Shown: positions 23,701 through 35,469 of the stretch, piece by piece
How the letters are laid out: every line of letters starts with the position of its first letter
Position numbering within the stretch: the first letter of the stretch is position 1
Assembly (NCBI RefSeq): GCF_009905375.1
Contig: NC_133650.1
Coordinates: forward strand, 149,960,125-150,024,124
Direction of reading: 5' to 3'
DNA: 64,000 nt
Source: Apium graveolens
Lineage: Eukaryota; Streptophyta; Magnoliopsida; Apiales; Apiaceae
Position numbers and translations under genes: made by a program
Notes under the pieces: model-generated
Database searches by the model: none
Seen by the model: the letters and a program-made list of their open reading frames with translations, nothing else
What the model was told of the DNA's origin: nothing

Positions 23701-24653
23701 AGAAGAAGAAAGAAAAAGAAGGGAGTGAGGTTATATAGCACTCAAAAACAAGGGCACTTTGGTAAACTTCTAATTCCTTTTTCATTCTTACTTGTCCATC
23801 TTTTTACTAAAATAAAACAAAGACTAAATATAAAATATATCTCTCTCGGGAAGTCAAGAATTATTGAAAATGACATTTTTAACGCGTAGGCCTCGAAATT
23901 AGCATTTTATCCATTACTCATAATAAGAATTTGAGCGAACGGTTGATTTTATATGAATTTCGCAAACTTGATTTAATAAATACATTTTCCACATAAAATC
24001 GATTTAAAACAATGCAAAGATCAACAATCAAACTCACTTATTATTTTTAAAAAGTCTCTAAGACCTTTACGAAGATAACAGAACAAATCCCATGTTTTTA
24101 TCCTTCTCGGATGATTTTATAAAAATGCGCGAAGATTAATTAAACCTTTTCTTAAATCACGTAATTCCTTTAAAATTCACAAAATTAACATAGAACACAT
24201 AGTCATGCATACAGTCAAGAAATCACACACATATAGTCACATAACGACTCAGGTCTGATCATAGATCTATCCCTCTTTAATCTTTATCATTTTTACGCGT
24301 ACTGGGTCACGTTCAGCCTGACGGCCCGACGCTCAGCGTTTCGATTACGCTTCTCATTATCTTTGCCAATCAACACGTCTCTTAAGACAAAATACTTTAT
24401 TCATTCACTTCACGTATAATTCACATTTTATATTATTTAATTTCATATTAGGACGGGTTCCGTTCTACCTGACGGCCCGACACCAAGCTTAATTTCTAAG
24501 CTGACTCTTTAAATTGGAACGTTTTTATCCACGATCCTTAACTCTAGTATACAGATAAGACAAATAATCACCACTTAATCTCATAATTATAATCTCATCA
24601 CATAACACATACTTTACTTTCTTAATTATGACGCAAAATTCTCGGTCATTACA
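20419..24653 (-). repeat. Tekay-2 5' LTR (right copy)
   Basis: 4,235 bp, matching 10337-14583 nearly throughout; plus-strand ends TGTGACGCC and GGTCATTACA. It drives the element on the minus strand and contains the TATA candidate at 23731-23739 and exon 1 of the leader gene near its 3' end. If transcription starts near 23700, over 2.9 kb of leader precedes the H3-like ATG, so an upstream intron is likely if that ATG is used. Confidence 0.95.
23731..23739 (-). promoter_or_regulatory. Candidate TATA box, Tekay-2 5' LTR
   Basis: Minus-strand GCTATATAA, identical to the copy at 13660-13668, followed by a CT-rich leader on the minus strand. This would be the promoter for gag-pol and the leader gene. 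Confidence 0.5.
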
Positions 24654-24658
24654 ATACA

Positions 24659-25110
24659 GGTACGGCATGTCATAATATAATTTCACACACATACAGGTGG
24701 ACCAATCTGTCCAAAGAAGACCTCTCGTTAATTGGAAGAAAATGTGCCGACTTCGTAAGGCGATCAACTATAACCCATATAGCGTCATGTCCAGATTTCG
24801 TTCATGGTAATTCTACTATAAAGTCCATGGCAATGTTTTCCCACTTCAATTCTGGAATCTTTAAAGGCTAAATTAAACCACTTGGTCTTTGATGTTATGC
24901 CTTCACTTTCTGACAAGTATAGCACCTCGCAACCCATTCTGCTACTTCTGGCTTCATATTTGGCCACTAAAAATTCCGCTTCAAGTCCTGGTACATCTTG
25001 GTGCTTCTCGGATGGATTGAAAATCTAGAATTATGAGCTTCTTGCACAATTTCATTCTTCAATTCAGTCACATGCGGAATCCAAATTCTTGAGGAAAACC
25101 TTAATATACC
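24659..25110 (-). pseudogene. Tekay-1 integrase N-terminal half
   Basis: Reading leftwards: a degraded HHCC zinc-binding region (HNS, CARCYTCQK-like remnants with stops), then MDFIVELP with the first catalytic Asp, a stop, and [25 protein letters not shown] up to HAVPV. There the frame is cut by Tekay-2 and continues at 10331. At least three in-frame stops are visible. It is the missing half of 9466-10336. Confidence 0.85.
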
Positions 25111-26549
25111 TTACTTATCCCTTTGAGTATAAATATCTTCTCCAGTCAGTTGATTATTCTCCTGTTTCATCACTTCTTCCTGACATTTGTTTATCTTTTC
25201 CGACAATGATGGATGAAAATTCACAGTACGACAAATCTCCTTAGCTTTTCCGCAAATACATAGTTCTAATTCAAATCTCCTGATTTCTCTAGATAATTCC
25301 TTTGAAACCGCTACCACATTTAACCTCTCTTTCCTACTCAAAGCATCAACTACCATATTTGTTTTTCCCGGATGATAATTTATCAAGCAATCATAGTCCT
25401 TAATTAATTCCAACCATCTCCTTTGCCTCATATTGAGCTCCTTCTAAGTGAAAATATACTTCAAACTCTTGTGATCTGTGTAGATCTCACACCTTTCTCC
25501 GTAAAGGTAATGTCTCCAGATCTTAAGTGCAAATACTATAGCTGCTAACTCTAAGTCATGTGTATGATACTTCAATTTATGTGGTTTTAACTGTCTTGAC
25601 GCATACGCAATCACCTTGTTGTGTTACATTATGCAATCCAGACCCGTATATGAACCATCACTGAAAATCACAAAGTCTCCTTGATCGTCTGGTAATACTA
25701 GTACCGGAGCTGTAACCAACCTCTGTTTCAATTCTTGAAAACTATCTTCACATTCTGCATTCCATTCAAATTTTTGATTCTTCCTAGTCAACTTAGTCAA
25801 TGACGTGGCAATTTTCGAGAAATCTTTAACAAACCTTCTATAATATCCCGCCAATCCTAGAAAATTTCGCACTTCCGTAGGTGTCTTTGGTCTCTCCAAA
25901 CTCATAATTGCCTCAATCTTTACCAGATCCACTTTGACTCCTTCACTTCCAATAACATGTCCCAAAAATTGAACTTCCTTTAACCAGTACTCACACTTAG
26001 AAAACTTGGCATACAACTTCTCTTGTCGGAGTATCTCCAATGCTAACCATAGATGCTGCATATGTTATTCTTCTGACCTTGAATATATAAGAATATCATT
26101 AATGAATACCACTACGAACTTGTCCAAATACTTTTTAAATACCCGGTTCATCAAAGCCATAAATGCTGCGGGAGCATTAGTCAACCTAAAAGGCATTACT
26201 AAGAATTCATAATGTCCGTATCTTGTTCTGAATGTTGTCTTCGAAATGTCATTTTCTTTGATCTTCAGTTGATGGTATCCTGATCTTAAATTAATCTTAG
26301 AAAAGCACTTAGCGTCTTCCAGCTGATCAAATAAATCGTCTATCCTTGATAATGGGTATCGGTTCTTAGTCGTCATCTTATTCAATTCTCGATAGCCTAT
26401 ACATAACCTCATGCTTCCATCCTTCTTCTTTTCATACAAAATAGGTGCTCCCCATGGCGACGTACTCGGCCGTATTACTCCTTTGTCCAACAATTCCTAT
26501 AGCTGGCTTGCCAACTCTTTCATTTCTGCCGGTGCCATTCTATAAGGTG
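25111..26549 (-). pseudogene. Tekay-1 reverse transcriptase and RNase H
   Basis: RT (26493-26065) holds [39 protein letters not shown] and FINDILIYS. Two of the three catalytic aspartates are therefore Asn: the motif A Asp (KID to KIN) and the first Asp of the FIDD box (FIND). A stop separates it from the thumb part (26061-25624: [30 protein letters not shown], RNase H start [13 protein letters not shown]), and another stop precedes the RNase H end ([29 protein letters not shown]). Enzymatically dead by residues as well as by stops. Confidence 0.92.
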
Positions 26550-26552
26550 CCT

Positions 26553-27410
26553 TCAAAACTGGTTCTGTGCCTGGACAAGGTTGATTTCAAACTCAATCTG
26601 TCGATCGGGCGGTAAACTTGGTAGTTCATCTGGAAACACATCTGGAAATTGGCTGACTACAGGAACATCTTCTATGTTGACGCTCTTTCTTTCAGAATCT
26701 ACTACATAGGCTAGGAATGATTCACAACCTTTCCTAAGCAATTTCTTAGCCTGGACGATTGTAAGAAACAGTCGTTCTTCCCTCTGACCCTTAAATACCA
26801 CTTTCTCTCCAATCTCTGTCTTTAAATATACTTTCTTAGATTTACAATCTATCTGGGCGTTATTCTTTCCTTACCAATCCATGCCTAAGATTATATCAAA
26901 CTCCCCTAACTTGAAAAGTATCAAGTCTGCTGAAAATTTATGCCCTGAAATATCAATCTCACACTTAGGACGTAATTGACTCACATGAATCTTCTCTTAG
27001 TTCGCAATTACCACATCTATTACCTCGTTCAGGGTCATTTTATCACATTTAAGTTTATCAATGAAAGTTTCTGATATAAAAGATCTAGTAGCTCCAGAAT
27101 CAATCAATACCTTAGCTTCAACATTATTCTTTAAAAGTTTACCTGCTATCACCTCAGAATTCTGAACAACGTCCTTCATCTTTAAATCGAATGTCCTTGC
27201 TATTGCTTGCGGAGTTGCGGTAGATGGTGGAGGTAATGCCAATACCTCAGTTGGCATGTGTGCACTAGTACTTGCCACGTTCATCAAAGCCTTGACTGGT
27301 CCAGTTAACTTGCATTCCCTAGCTATATGTCCAGTCTTTCCACACTTATAACACGTAACTCCCGGCTTCAGTACCATACACTCATAGCCAAGTGTCCCTT
27401 CTAATTGCAT
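26553..27410 (-). pseudogene. Tekay-1 zinc knuckle, protease and protease-RT linker
   Basis: The zinc knuckle CYKCGKTGHIARECK is intact. The aspartic protease signature VLIDSGATRSFIS is intact at about 27120-27085. The flap region is broken by a stop before 26997. The linker after 26801 keeps FKGQREERLFL, LAYVVDSE, FPDVFPDELPSLPPDRQIEFEI and then loses frame. It is part of one gag-pol polyprotein. Confidence 0.88.
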
Positions 27411-27415
27411 CTATA

Positions 27416-28395
27416 TCATGTCATGTTCAACTTATTACACACTCCTGGATGTCTTTTTTCACAATGCTTGCACTCTGGTCTCTGAAATCTATTTTCTCCA
27501 ACTTGCCCTTGACTTGACTGGTTGTTCCCTTTTGATTCTTGTCTCTTAATCAAATTTTCCTTCTTCTGAAAATTTCTGCCTTTGTGGAATCCAATCATTT
27601 TCACACTCCTGTCTTATGAGCTTCCGGCTTCAGACTTCTCTCCATAAAATGGAACCTTTCTCTTCTTGTTATCCTTTTCTTTCCTTGACTGTATCCCATT
27701 ACTCTCAATCAGAGAAGATTTTTGTACTACTCCAGCATAAGTATCAAGCTCAAACATAGCCACTCTATCTCTGATCCAAGGCTCTAATCCTTGTTGGAAT
27801 CTCTTTGCTTTCTTTTCCTCAGTGTTGGTATACTTCGTCACAAACCTTGACAGCTCCTTAAACTTCTTCTCGTATTCCAATACATACATACTTCCTTGCT
27901 TTAATTCAAGAAATTTAAGTCCATCTGATTCTGCATGTACTTAGGGTAATACTTTTCATGGAATAACTTCTTAAACCTTTCCCAAGAAACCGGCTGATTT
28001 GTCTCCTTAGCTTTCATTGAATCTCACCAATAGATGACCTCCCCTTTCAAAAAATAAGTAGCATATGGCGTCTTCGGATCTTCTCCCAACTGAACTAATT
28101 CAAAAGCTCTTTCTATTTCCCTAATCCATGTATTAGCTATTACCGGATCAGTGGTATGATGAAATGCAGGTGGATTCGTATTCTGAAAAGCTTTGAAAGT
28201 AACAATTTGTCGAGGTGGTACTGGTGGATCAGGTGGTTGGTGTGGTTCACGGTTATCTTGGTTTTCGAATTGTTGTTGAAGAGTTAGTTGTTGTTGAGCT
28301 ATAGTGTTTGTTTGTTGTTGTAAGGTTTCCATCAATCGAAGAATATTAGGATCTGTGGTAGAAGTTGTTGTCGGGTTCTTCTTTTTAGGTGGCAT
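27416..28395 (-). pseudogene. Tekay-1 gag
   Basis: ATG 28395 starts MPPKKKNPTTTSTTDP, Gln-rich up to residue 70, followed by the gag domain (FQNTNPPAFHHTTDPVIANTW, REIERAFELVQL, ATYFLKGEVIYW). A stop ends the first block at 28024. The rest is in pieces: YEKKFKELSRFVTKYTNTEEKKAKRF and FQQGLEPWIRDRVA at 27889-27614, then the basic linker with a CKHCEKRHPGVCNK knuckle. A very good splice acceptor (TTTCATTTCAG) ends four bases before the ATG, in line with gag being expressed from a spliced or alternatively spliced leader. Confidence 0.88.
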
Positions 28396-28689
28396 GATCC
28401 TGAAATGAAAGTTATATCAAAATAGGTATGAAAAATACAAATAATTCAAGGTTTCGGTACCACAAGTCATTACATTCACATATACGATCGGGTTTCATAT
28501 TAAACAATAAGGGTGATACATATAAAGGCAGAGGAACAATTGAAAGCAAATAGAACGATAGTGCATAATTATTAAAATCAAGGTCAAGGTACATCAAGAT
28601 CGGAATAGAGTCTGATTAAAAAGGAAATCAACAGGGAATTCTACAAGGTCCAATAATACAAAAAAATGAATAGTAGATAATGGAAAGAA

Positions 28690-29346
28690 CTAAGGCTCCG
28701 CTTCATCAGAGCGGGGTCCGGTAGTCTTCTCTTTACGAAGCGTCTTCACAATGCACTGGAGCTCGTCCGCAATCATCTGGATAGTATACTGGCTGGTACA
28801 GTCTAGGTACGATGGCATCTCATCAAGCTTAATGTTAACGTACTGAACCAAGTTCTCAAGTCTCGCAATCATCTGCTCCTTAGTCTCAGCATACATGGAG
28901 AAAGCAATGGTGTCAGATGGTTCAGAAGATGATGAGGAATGTGCCCTTTGCTACCGAACAATGAATAGATATATATAGGAGAATTAGCAGTGAATGACTC
29001 GAATATCCTATACCTACACTCTCGTATAATATTCTATAAACCTATATACATATATAACCTATTTGGCTGTCCAGGGACTCTAAACCGTAGCTCTGATACC
29101 AAAACCTATCACGCCCTGACTTAATAATAAATATTATATAACTTATTGTAATAGTTAACAAAAGGAAGTACATAAATCTGAATCCAAGATCTTACAGTTT
29201 AGGGTATGGAACAGCCCAACACTATTAACTATTACAACCTGATTTTAATATCGAGTCCTCACACAAAACGATCACTAATCTACCTGAGCTCAAATATACG
29301 AATTGGCATCACAAGTCTTACGCGCTGTCTGCTTGAATCTAACCAT
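28690..29346 (-). pseudogene. Predicted two-exon leader gene with H3-like N-terminus (Tekay-1)
   Basis: Exon 1 (29346-29284, in the 5' LTR) starts MVRFKQTARKTCDANSYI, the closest match in the window to the H3 tail (RxKQTARK shared). It then has a stop at codon 19 where the 3' LTR copy has Arg, and ends at CAG|GTAGAT. The predicted intron is 29283-28951 (333 nt, containing the PBS). The acceptor TTCGGTAG opens exon 2 (28950-28690) in the same phase: QRAHSSSSSEPSD, then a helical segment (KEQMIARLENLVQYVNIKLDE) ending TGPRSDEAEP. Predicted length 107 residues, shorter than in Tekay-2. The exon layout, phase and Ser-rich start of exon 2 repeat those of Tekay-2 and Tekay-3 although the sequences have diverged. 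Confidence 0.5.
29090..29101 (-). other. Tekay-1 primer-binding site
   Basis: The minus strand reads TGGTATCAGAGC, exact for the usual initiator tRNA-Met PBS, a few bases after the LTR end. It is inside the predicted leader-gene intron. Confidence 0.92.
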
Positions 29347-32300
29347 ATCTGCTAGCTGAAATATCTGGGTAAGCAAGTAGTGAGCCAAATGCTCATCAAG
29401 TGCTATAATATACATAAACATGAAGAATAAACAAAGGAAATGAAAGATTCATCAATATAGTATCAAGAGATAAACTTTCAGGGTGATGGCATCTTTTACT
29501 TGTAATAAAACAATTTAAAACCATTTCTTCATCAAAAATCATTTTATGACGCTACGGATTACAGCCGGTGATCAGCCGTGAAGTAATCCCGAACCTCGCT
29601 GGATTCTAGAACATTAATGGGATCCCTAGGCAACCTTTAAGCCTACAAATTAAGAGCAGAAAGGACTTGCGTCTCAGTCCAGATCCACTATTTAAAGAAA
29701 ATATTTGTCCCCCTTTGGGACTAGAAATCCAAATTTTAACTTTTTCATTTTAAAACAAATTTATTTGATGCCAAGTGACGGTTAAACTATTGAACAATGA
29801 ACATCTTTATCAAGGGTTCTAGATCAACTTTAAAGCCATGATCAACTAGACTAATTCCTTATCAAATGGAATCGCAAAGTTTCTATTCACAAGGAATCTG
29901 AAAATGAGGTTTCACAGGGTTGTTAGATAGTATAAAGGAACTAAGTAAAACTAGGTTCATGATAATAGTTCCAGATAAGACATATGTATTAAGATATAAA
30001 GAAGGTGAGCATCAATTCAAAGTATAACATGGTATCATGTTTTAAGGGTAAGAATAGGGTTATCAAGCAAACATGAACGACCTTTAAGGAATAGCTGACT
30101 TTTAGGTATCAAGATAAGGTTACTGAGTATAACTTGCACAGGGTTCCACATCACAATGGTATGACTTTTGAATTACTTGCATAGAAATCTCCAAGCAAAG
30201 TTAAACTATTTGCAATAGATACTTGAGGGTTCATGGCATTTGCATATAATACGAAAGATATATTTGAAACCACTTGGATCATATATATCAAGGTGAATTA
30301 GAATACTCACATCATATATATAAAAGCTGGCCTAACACACACTTGCAGTGTAAACAAAAAGGTAGGTTGAAACACTTGCATAATATAAGTTTTCAAGGGA
30401 AGGACACTTGCCTTGAGAGGCTTGACTACACACGATTTGTCTTGGGAGCGACGGGAGAACTACTCGACCTTGACGACAAGCTTCCTATCTTCGCTCAATC
30501 CTACAAAATAATAAGATTCCCTCATTACTATGGACTCTTATGACCCCAAACAATCCTAACACTAAATGCACAAATTGACTCAAAGTAACGCTTAATGTCT
30601 TATATTGCGTAAGATACTAAGTTAACACACAATACCATGCACATATACATATAGTAGCACCTTGGAGCACATAACACAGATAGGTATACTCATACTATTA
30701 TTTAGACTTTGTGCTTTATTCGGGACTTGAATGATCTCACTCTCAAATCTCCACAATTCCACTTGTGACACACTACTAAACTAGTCTCGACTCTTGAAGG
30801 GCCTACACTTGGTGGTTCCAATTCTCTTAGCCAAAACCTTGGCCTAACACTCTACTGACCTATATCTAAATTCAAACACTAGGGCTCACTCATGCCTCAC
30901 TCATAGGGTCCACAAAACTAAACGCTAAAAGAAAACGTTCTCACTTGCACACTAAAGCTCCAATATTCCTAACCAAAACTGACCTAATGGATTCTTAAGT
31001 CTATAAGATAACTTGTGCACTAGAAACAACACTAAGGGCCTTCCTAAATTTTCTTGGGCCTAACCTCAAAGTTGACACAACTCTAAATGGGTGTCCTGAA
31101 AACTGCCCTATTTTGGACTAACTTAAACTCATTGGTTCTAATTCTAAACCTCCATGGTTTGACTTGAAACTCTTCCTTAAAATCCCTAGTATCAATACTA
31201 ATCAATGCCTAATGAGGGCTTACTCTTAATCTTACCTTTTGACCTCCAAAAGGTACTAAACTCAAACTGTCCCCTGTTCTGGCAGAATCTAAGTTTTGGT
31301 GTGTGCACCTCACTAAATGGTTGGGTTTCTCTAAGTTATGGCTTCTGGACTCAACTACAACCCAAGTACTAACTCCCCGTGGCTTGGGCCTAACAATGCC
31401 TAAGAAATGCCCATTCAAAATCAACATACAACTCACATGCAAATCTGGAAAAATTTCAGGTTTCTATCCAAGCCTTTCCACCTTAAGTCCCACTTCAAAA
31501 CCACGAATTAAATCTCAACCAAGGAAAATTTTACTTCTATAATACTCTAAACTAAGGCCTCAACCAAGAATGAAGATCATTCATGATCTATAGCACCAAT
31601 ATGCAAACTAAAACTTAACATGGAACTCACAATGATCACAAAAATAAGTTCGACTAAACAATGGGATTATTAGCTCATAATTCTGACTTAAAATACTAAA
31701 TTATTTCAAGGGATCATGCACACTATCTTTTAACAACTAAGATCAAGCATGATATCAAGGAAACAACTTGTTTTTGCCCATATAGGTCGAATTTAATCAC
31801 CAACCAAACATGCATGTATATTGTCGAAAAATAGAGCATATATAGCTTGATCATTCTTAAAAATAATGCCCTATCTCTAACATGCAAAGTAAAACATGGC
31901 ATTATAACTAGAGATCAGTAGCATGCAAGTGTTTTAAAGGCGTTTTAATCAAGGAAACACTTAGTTTATGCACATAAAATTATATCTCATGGAGAACTCT
32001 TTAATCCACATGAATTAAGAGTTTCTCCTTGGAGATCACATAAAAATAAGACATGCAAGCATTAAACTTCATCTCCTAAGCATGGAACTTATTAGAAAGT
32101 GTATTATATATTAATGGGTAGTGAAATTACATTAGAATGGCAAGGATTTGTTGAAGAAAAATTGAAGGGGATGGGGGAAGGGGGCTTCGGCCGAATGGAA
32201 GAAAGAGGGAGGGGGGTTTGCCGAGAGGGAAGAGAAGAGAGGGAGGAGAGAGAGGTGAGCGTGAAGTGTGGAGTGAAAAATGAAATGATCATGACAACTT

Positions 32301-32872
32301 GCGCTTGTTTTATGGTTTTGATTTGACTAAATGTGACTGGAGTTGGTAATTGACGAAAGTAACCCTCTATCAAGATTAGGTCATTTTGCATGCAAGGACA
32401 AAAAAGTAATTTGGCTAGTAAAATGGGAGTTAGTGGGGTTGGAATTGTCTTTTTAGCCTTTTAAGTTGAATGGGAGGGTATTTGCATGCATGGGTATTCA
32501 TGTAAATTGCTATTTACTAAACAACTAATTTCAAAGATTTACTTTTATAAAATAAAATAAAAATTCAAAAATTATAAAAATTGTACCATAAAATAACTTG
32601 GATTTTTAGAAATTTTATGAGATCAATTTTGTGATTTGTGAATGAAATAATTTTAAAAGATAATTTTCCCGTGGTAAAGAATATTCTCTATACCTCAAAA
32701 ATAAGAGCTGTTAATAAAACTCTCGCTTTAAAAAATTCATATTTTAAATAAAGCAATTTATAATGCAGCAAATTTCATTTACACAAATGTACAATCAATA
32801 AATATATTTATGATCGACTCTAATATTATACAGAGTCCGCAAATAATATTACACAAAATGTCAGTCGTAACA
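29107..32872 (-). repeat. Tekay-1 5' LTR (right copy)
   Basis: 3,766 bp matching 5632-9431; plus-strand ends TATCACGCCC (mutated from TGTCATGCCC) and GTCAGTCGTAACA. A GA-rich block lies at about 32160-32270 and leader exon 1 near its 3' end at 29284-29346. Confidence 0.92.
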
Positions 32873-32877
32873 TATAT

Positions 32878-33076
32878 ATATATATATATATATATCTGGT
32901 GGATACATTCAAATCCACCAGAAAGTTTTAAAGTTTTGTGTTTTATTACTTAGTGTTTTGATTCTTATTATTCTTCCATTCCGCATTGCTGCAAATCAAA
33001 CAATGTTATATATATTAAGTTAAAGAGTGTAAGCTCTTGAAGTACAAAGAGTGTAAAGATCACAACAATTAACAAA
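32878..33076 (+). repeat. Copia A 5' LTR remainder and leader
   Basis: After the Tekay-1 target duplication the TA tract of the copia LTR resumes, followed by a perfect 9-bp hairpin (32896-32921) and an AT-rich end. I could not identify the exact LTR 3' end; no TGGTATCAGAGC-like PBS is visible before the gag start, so the PBS is either mutated or lost. Confidence 0.6.
32896..32921 (+). other. Perfect hairpin in copia A LTR
   Basis: CTGGTGGAT (32896-32904) and ATCCACCAG (32913-32921) pair fully around an 8-base loop, directly after the TA repeat. It is plausibly part of the R/U5 RNA structure. Confidence 0.6.
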
Positions 33077-33089
33077 ATGAACAAAAGGA

Positions 33090-34936
33090 TGTTGGAGTTA
33101 AAATTCCATTTCTGGACAAAGACAATTATCACCACTGGAAGGTGAAGATGCACCTACGTTTTCTTTCTCAAGATGAAGCTTATGTGGTTGTATTGAAAGA
33201 GGTCCTCATGTCCCTATGAGAGCTGCTACAGGGAATAAACCATAAGTTCCAAAACCTAGGCATGAATGGTCTGATCCAGACATTGAACAAGTCAGGATAG
33301 ATAAGAAGGCCATGAACATACTGTTTAATGGTGTTGATGGTGACATGTTTGACAACATCATTAACTGTAAAAAAGCCAAAGAGGTTTGGAACACAATACA
33401 GATTATTTGTGATGGTACTGAGCAAGTTAGGGAGAACAAGATGCAACTCTTGATTCAACAATATGAGCACTTTCACTGTGAAGAAAGTGAGTCACTTACT
33501 GATATTTTTTGTAGGTTTCAAAAACTACTGAATGCTCTAAAACTGCATGGAAGGGTTTATCAAACAAAAGACTCTAACCTCAAGTTCCTTAGATCTCTCC
33601 TAAAGGAGTGGAAGTCAATGACATTCTTATAGAGAAATTAACAAGACTACAAGGAGTTCATCTTGGAAAGACTGTATGGCATCCTGAAAACCTATGAGAT
33701 TGAAACAGAACAAGATGAAAAGATGGAGAAGGGAGGATCCATTGCACTAGTTGCTGAGTTAGAGAAGGAGAAAGAGATAAAGGTGAAGCTGTTGAATCTA
33801 CATTAAATGTCTGTAAAAGCAAGGGTAAAGGGATGGTAGCCTAAAATGAAGAACAGTTGAGCCAAGATGAAATGGATGATATAGATGAGCATCTAACATT
33901 CTTATCCAGGAGGTTTGCCAAGCTCAAATTCAAGAAGAATTTTGGAGCAGCCAAGCCAAATAGAAACATGGTTGATAAGTCAAAATTCAAGTGTTTCAAA
34001 TGTGGCTTAACAGGGCATTTTGCCAGTGAGTGCAGAAAGCCTGATTCTGGTAAAAAGAAGTTTGAGCCTGTTGATTATAAACAGAAATACTTTGAATTGC
34101 TCAAGCAGAAGGAAAGGGCTTTCATAACTCAAGAGAATGATTGGGCTGTAGATGGATTGGATGAAGATGAAGAAATTAACTATGTCAATCTAGCCCTAAT
34201 GGCCGAGTCGGATGAAACATATATAAGTTCATCAAGCAATCAGGTAATCACCACTAACCTAGCTTATTTGTCTAAAGCTGAGTGTAATGATGCAATAAAT
34301 GACATGTCTACTGAATTATATCACCTGCGTGTTACACTCAAGTCTCTCATTAAAGAAAACAATAAAATTAAAAAGAACAATGTGTTTTTGAGTGAAAGAA
34401 ACAATGAGCTAGAGGCTCAATTTTTTAAGTTTGAAAAGATCAAAATTGAATGCAAGATTGCTAAGGATGAATTAACTAAATCTTTGATGAAAGAAGAGAT
34501 TTTAAGGAAGCAGCTTAAGCGAGAACATGAAGTAATTAAAGCATGGAAATCATTTAGAGATGTCCAAGCTCAAATTACTAAAGTTCAAGGTATAGAATCC
34601 TTTTGTGATGTAGCCTGGAAAAAGAGTAAAGGGAAGCTTGATTCCAATTTGGTTGAAGGACTCTTTACAGATGTGGACTCGACAGATGATGAAAATCATC
34701 CGTCGGATAATCAAAAGAATTATCCGTCGAGAGACAATGAGCCACATAAGTCGGTTGTGAGTAAACCAGTTAGCAAAGCTAAGTTAGTTAAATTGAATGA
34801 GAAATATGGATCAGTTTCTAAAAACTTTGTTCCAGGAGAATCAATTCAAGTTAGAAAAGAAAAGAAAGCTAATGTTGGTCATATGTCTATCAAGCAATTG
34901 AATGACAGACTGGAAAAAATTGAGGTTAAAACATAA
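33090..34936 (+). pseudogene. Copia A gag
   Basis: Starts in the segment GVKIPFLDKDNYHHWKVKMHL, typical of SIRE gag. There is a frame slip near 33186, a stop at 33243, open sequence 33312-33632 (NILFNGVDGDMFDNIINCK, EQVRENKMQLLIQQYEHF), further stops, and a slip near 33786. The last 359 codons (33857-34936) are open and contain the zinc knuckle CFKCGLTGHFASECRK, the lineage-typical ENDWAVDG, and a long Lys/Glu-rich likely coiled coil (about 34270-34560). Two ATCCGTCG motifs at 34698 and 34722 encode NHPSDN and NYPSRD. Confidence 0.88.
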
Positions 34937-35455
34937 GCTAAAAAAACAATAGAAATGGGAAGGTAGGGATTAACAAACATAAAAACAACACACCTGATAA
35001 ATATGCACCAAGAAAAATTTGTGTTGAGTGTGGTAGTGTTAATCATTTCTGTTAATTGCAAGCTTGTTATGCCTACTCCCATGTATGCACCTTCTTCTTT
35101 TCCCAACATGACTGCCATGCCTACCATGCGTATGAATGTTATGCCTTTACAAAATATGAATGCATAATTTGCTAATATGTCATTTGTACCTAATCCTTAT
35201 TATGCTGCATTCAGTATTCCCCAAATTCTATTTAGCATGCCTTACTGGAATAACATGTTTGCAAATAACATGCCTTTTCCTATTAATCAAAATGTGCATG
35301 ATAATTCTGCTTCAATGAATGGTTTCAAAGGTCCAACTCAAATGACTATGGATGAATCTGTGATCCCCAAGTCAAATGAGATCAAACCTAAGAAACCAAA
35401 GAAAAAGGCTAACAAGGCAGGACCCAAGGAAACTTGGATACTAAAATCAACTTGA
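34937..35455 (+). pseudogene. Copia A gag-protease linker
   Basis: It has a second zinc-knuckle remnant (CVECGSVNHFC with a stop) near 35020-35070, then a Met/Asn/Pro-rich stretch (NPYYAAFSIPQI, MPYWNNMFANNMPF) and a Lys/Pro cluster ending the open part at 35455. A slip of frame leads to the protease at 35470. Low-complexity linkers of this sort are usual in SIRE polyproteins. Confidence 0.75.
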
Positions 35456-35469
35456 TTTGGTTTTGATGT

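Larger units (their letters stand above)
10337..24653 (-). mobile_element. Tekay-2: complete nested Tekay/Del chromovirus
   Basis: A complete element of 14,317 bp with 4.2-kb LTRs, PBS, PPT and target duplication ataca (10332-10336 and 24654-24658). It inserted in the integrase core of Tekay-1, between the first and second catalytic Asp, in the same orientation. The LTR copies look about 97% alike in the stretches I compared by eye, so this is the youngest internal-region-bearing element of the stack and the best preserved. Gag-pol is one frame with five stops. A predicted two-exon gene precedes gag. Confidence 0.95.
5632..32872 (-). mobile_element. Tekay-1: Ty3/gypsy Tekay/Del chromovirus
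   Basis: LTRs of about 3.8 kb (5632-9431 and 29107-32872), PBS at 29090-29101 and PPT at 9432-9450 show minus-strand orientation. The target duplication tatat is present on both sides (5627-5631 and 32873-32877), inside the TA repeat of the copia A LTR. Gag, protease, RT, RNase H, integrase and chromodomain are recognisable but riddled with stops and frame slips. Tekay-2 splits the integrase. Without Tekay-2 and its duplicated 5 bp the element is 12,919 bp. The LTRs differ clearly by eye, including an indel of about 45 bp near 7481-7525, so it is older than Tekay-2. Confidence 0.93.
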
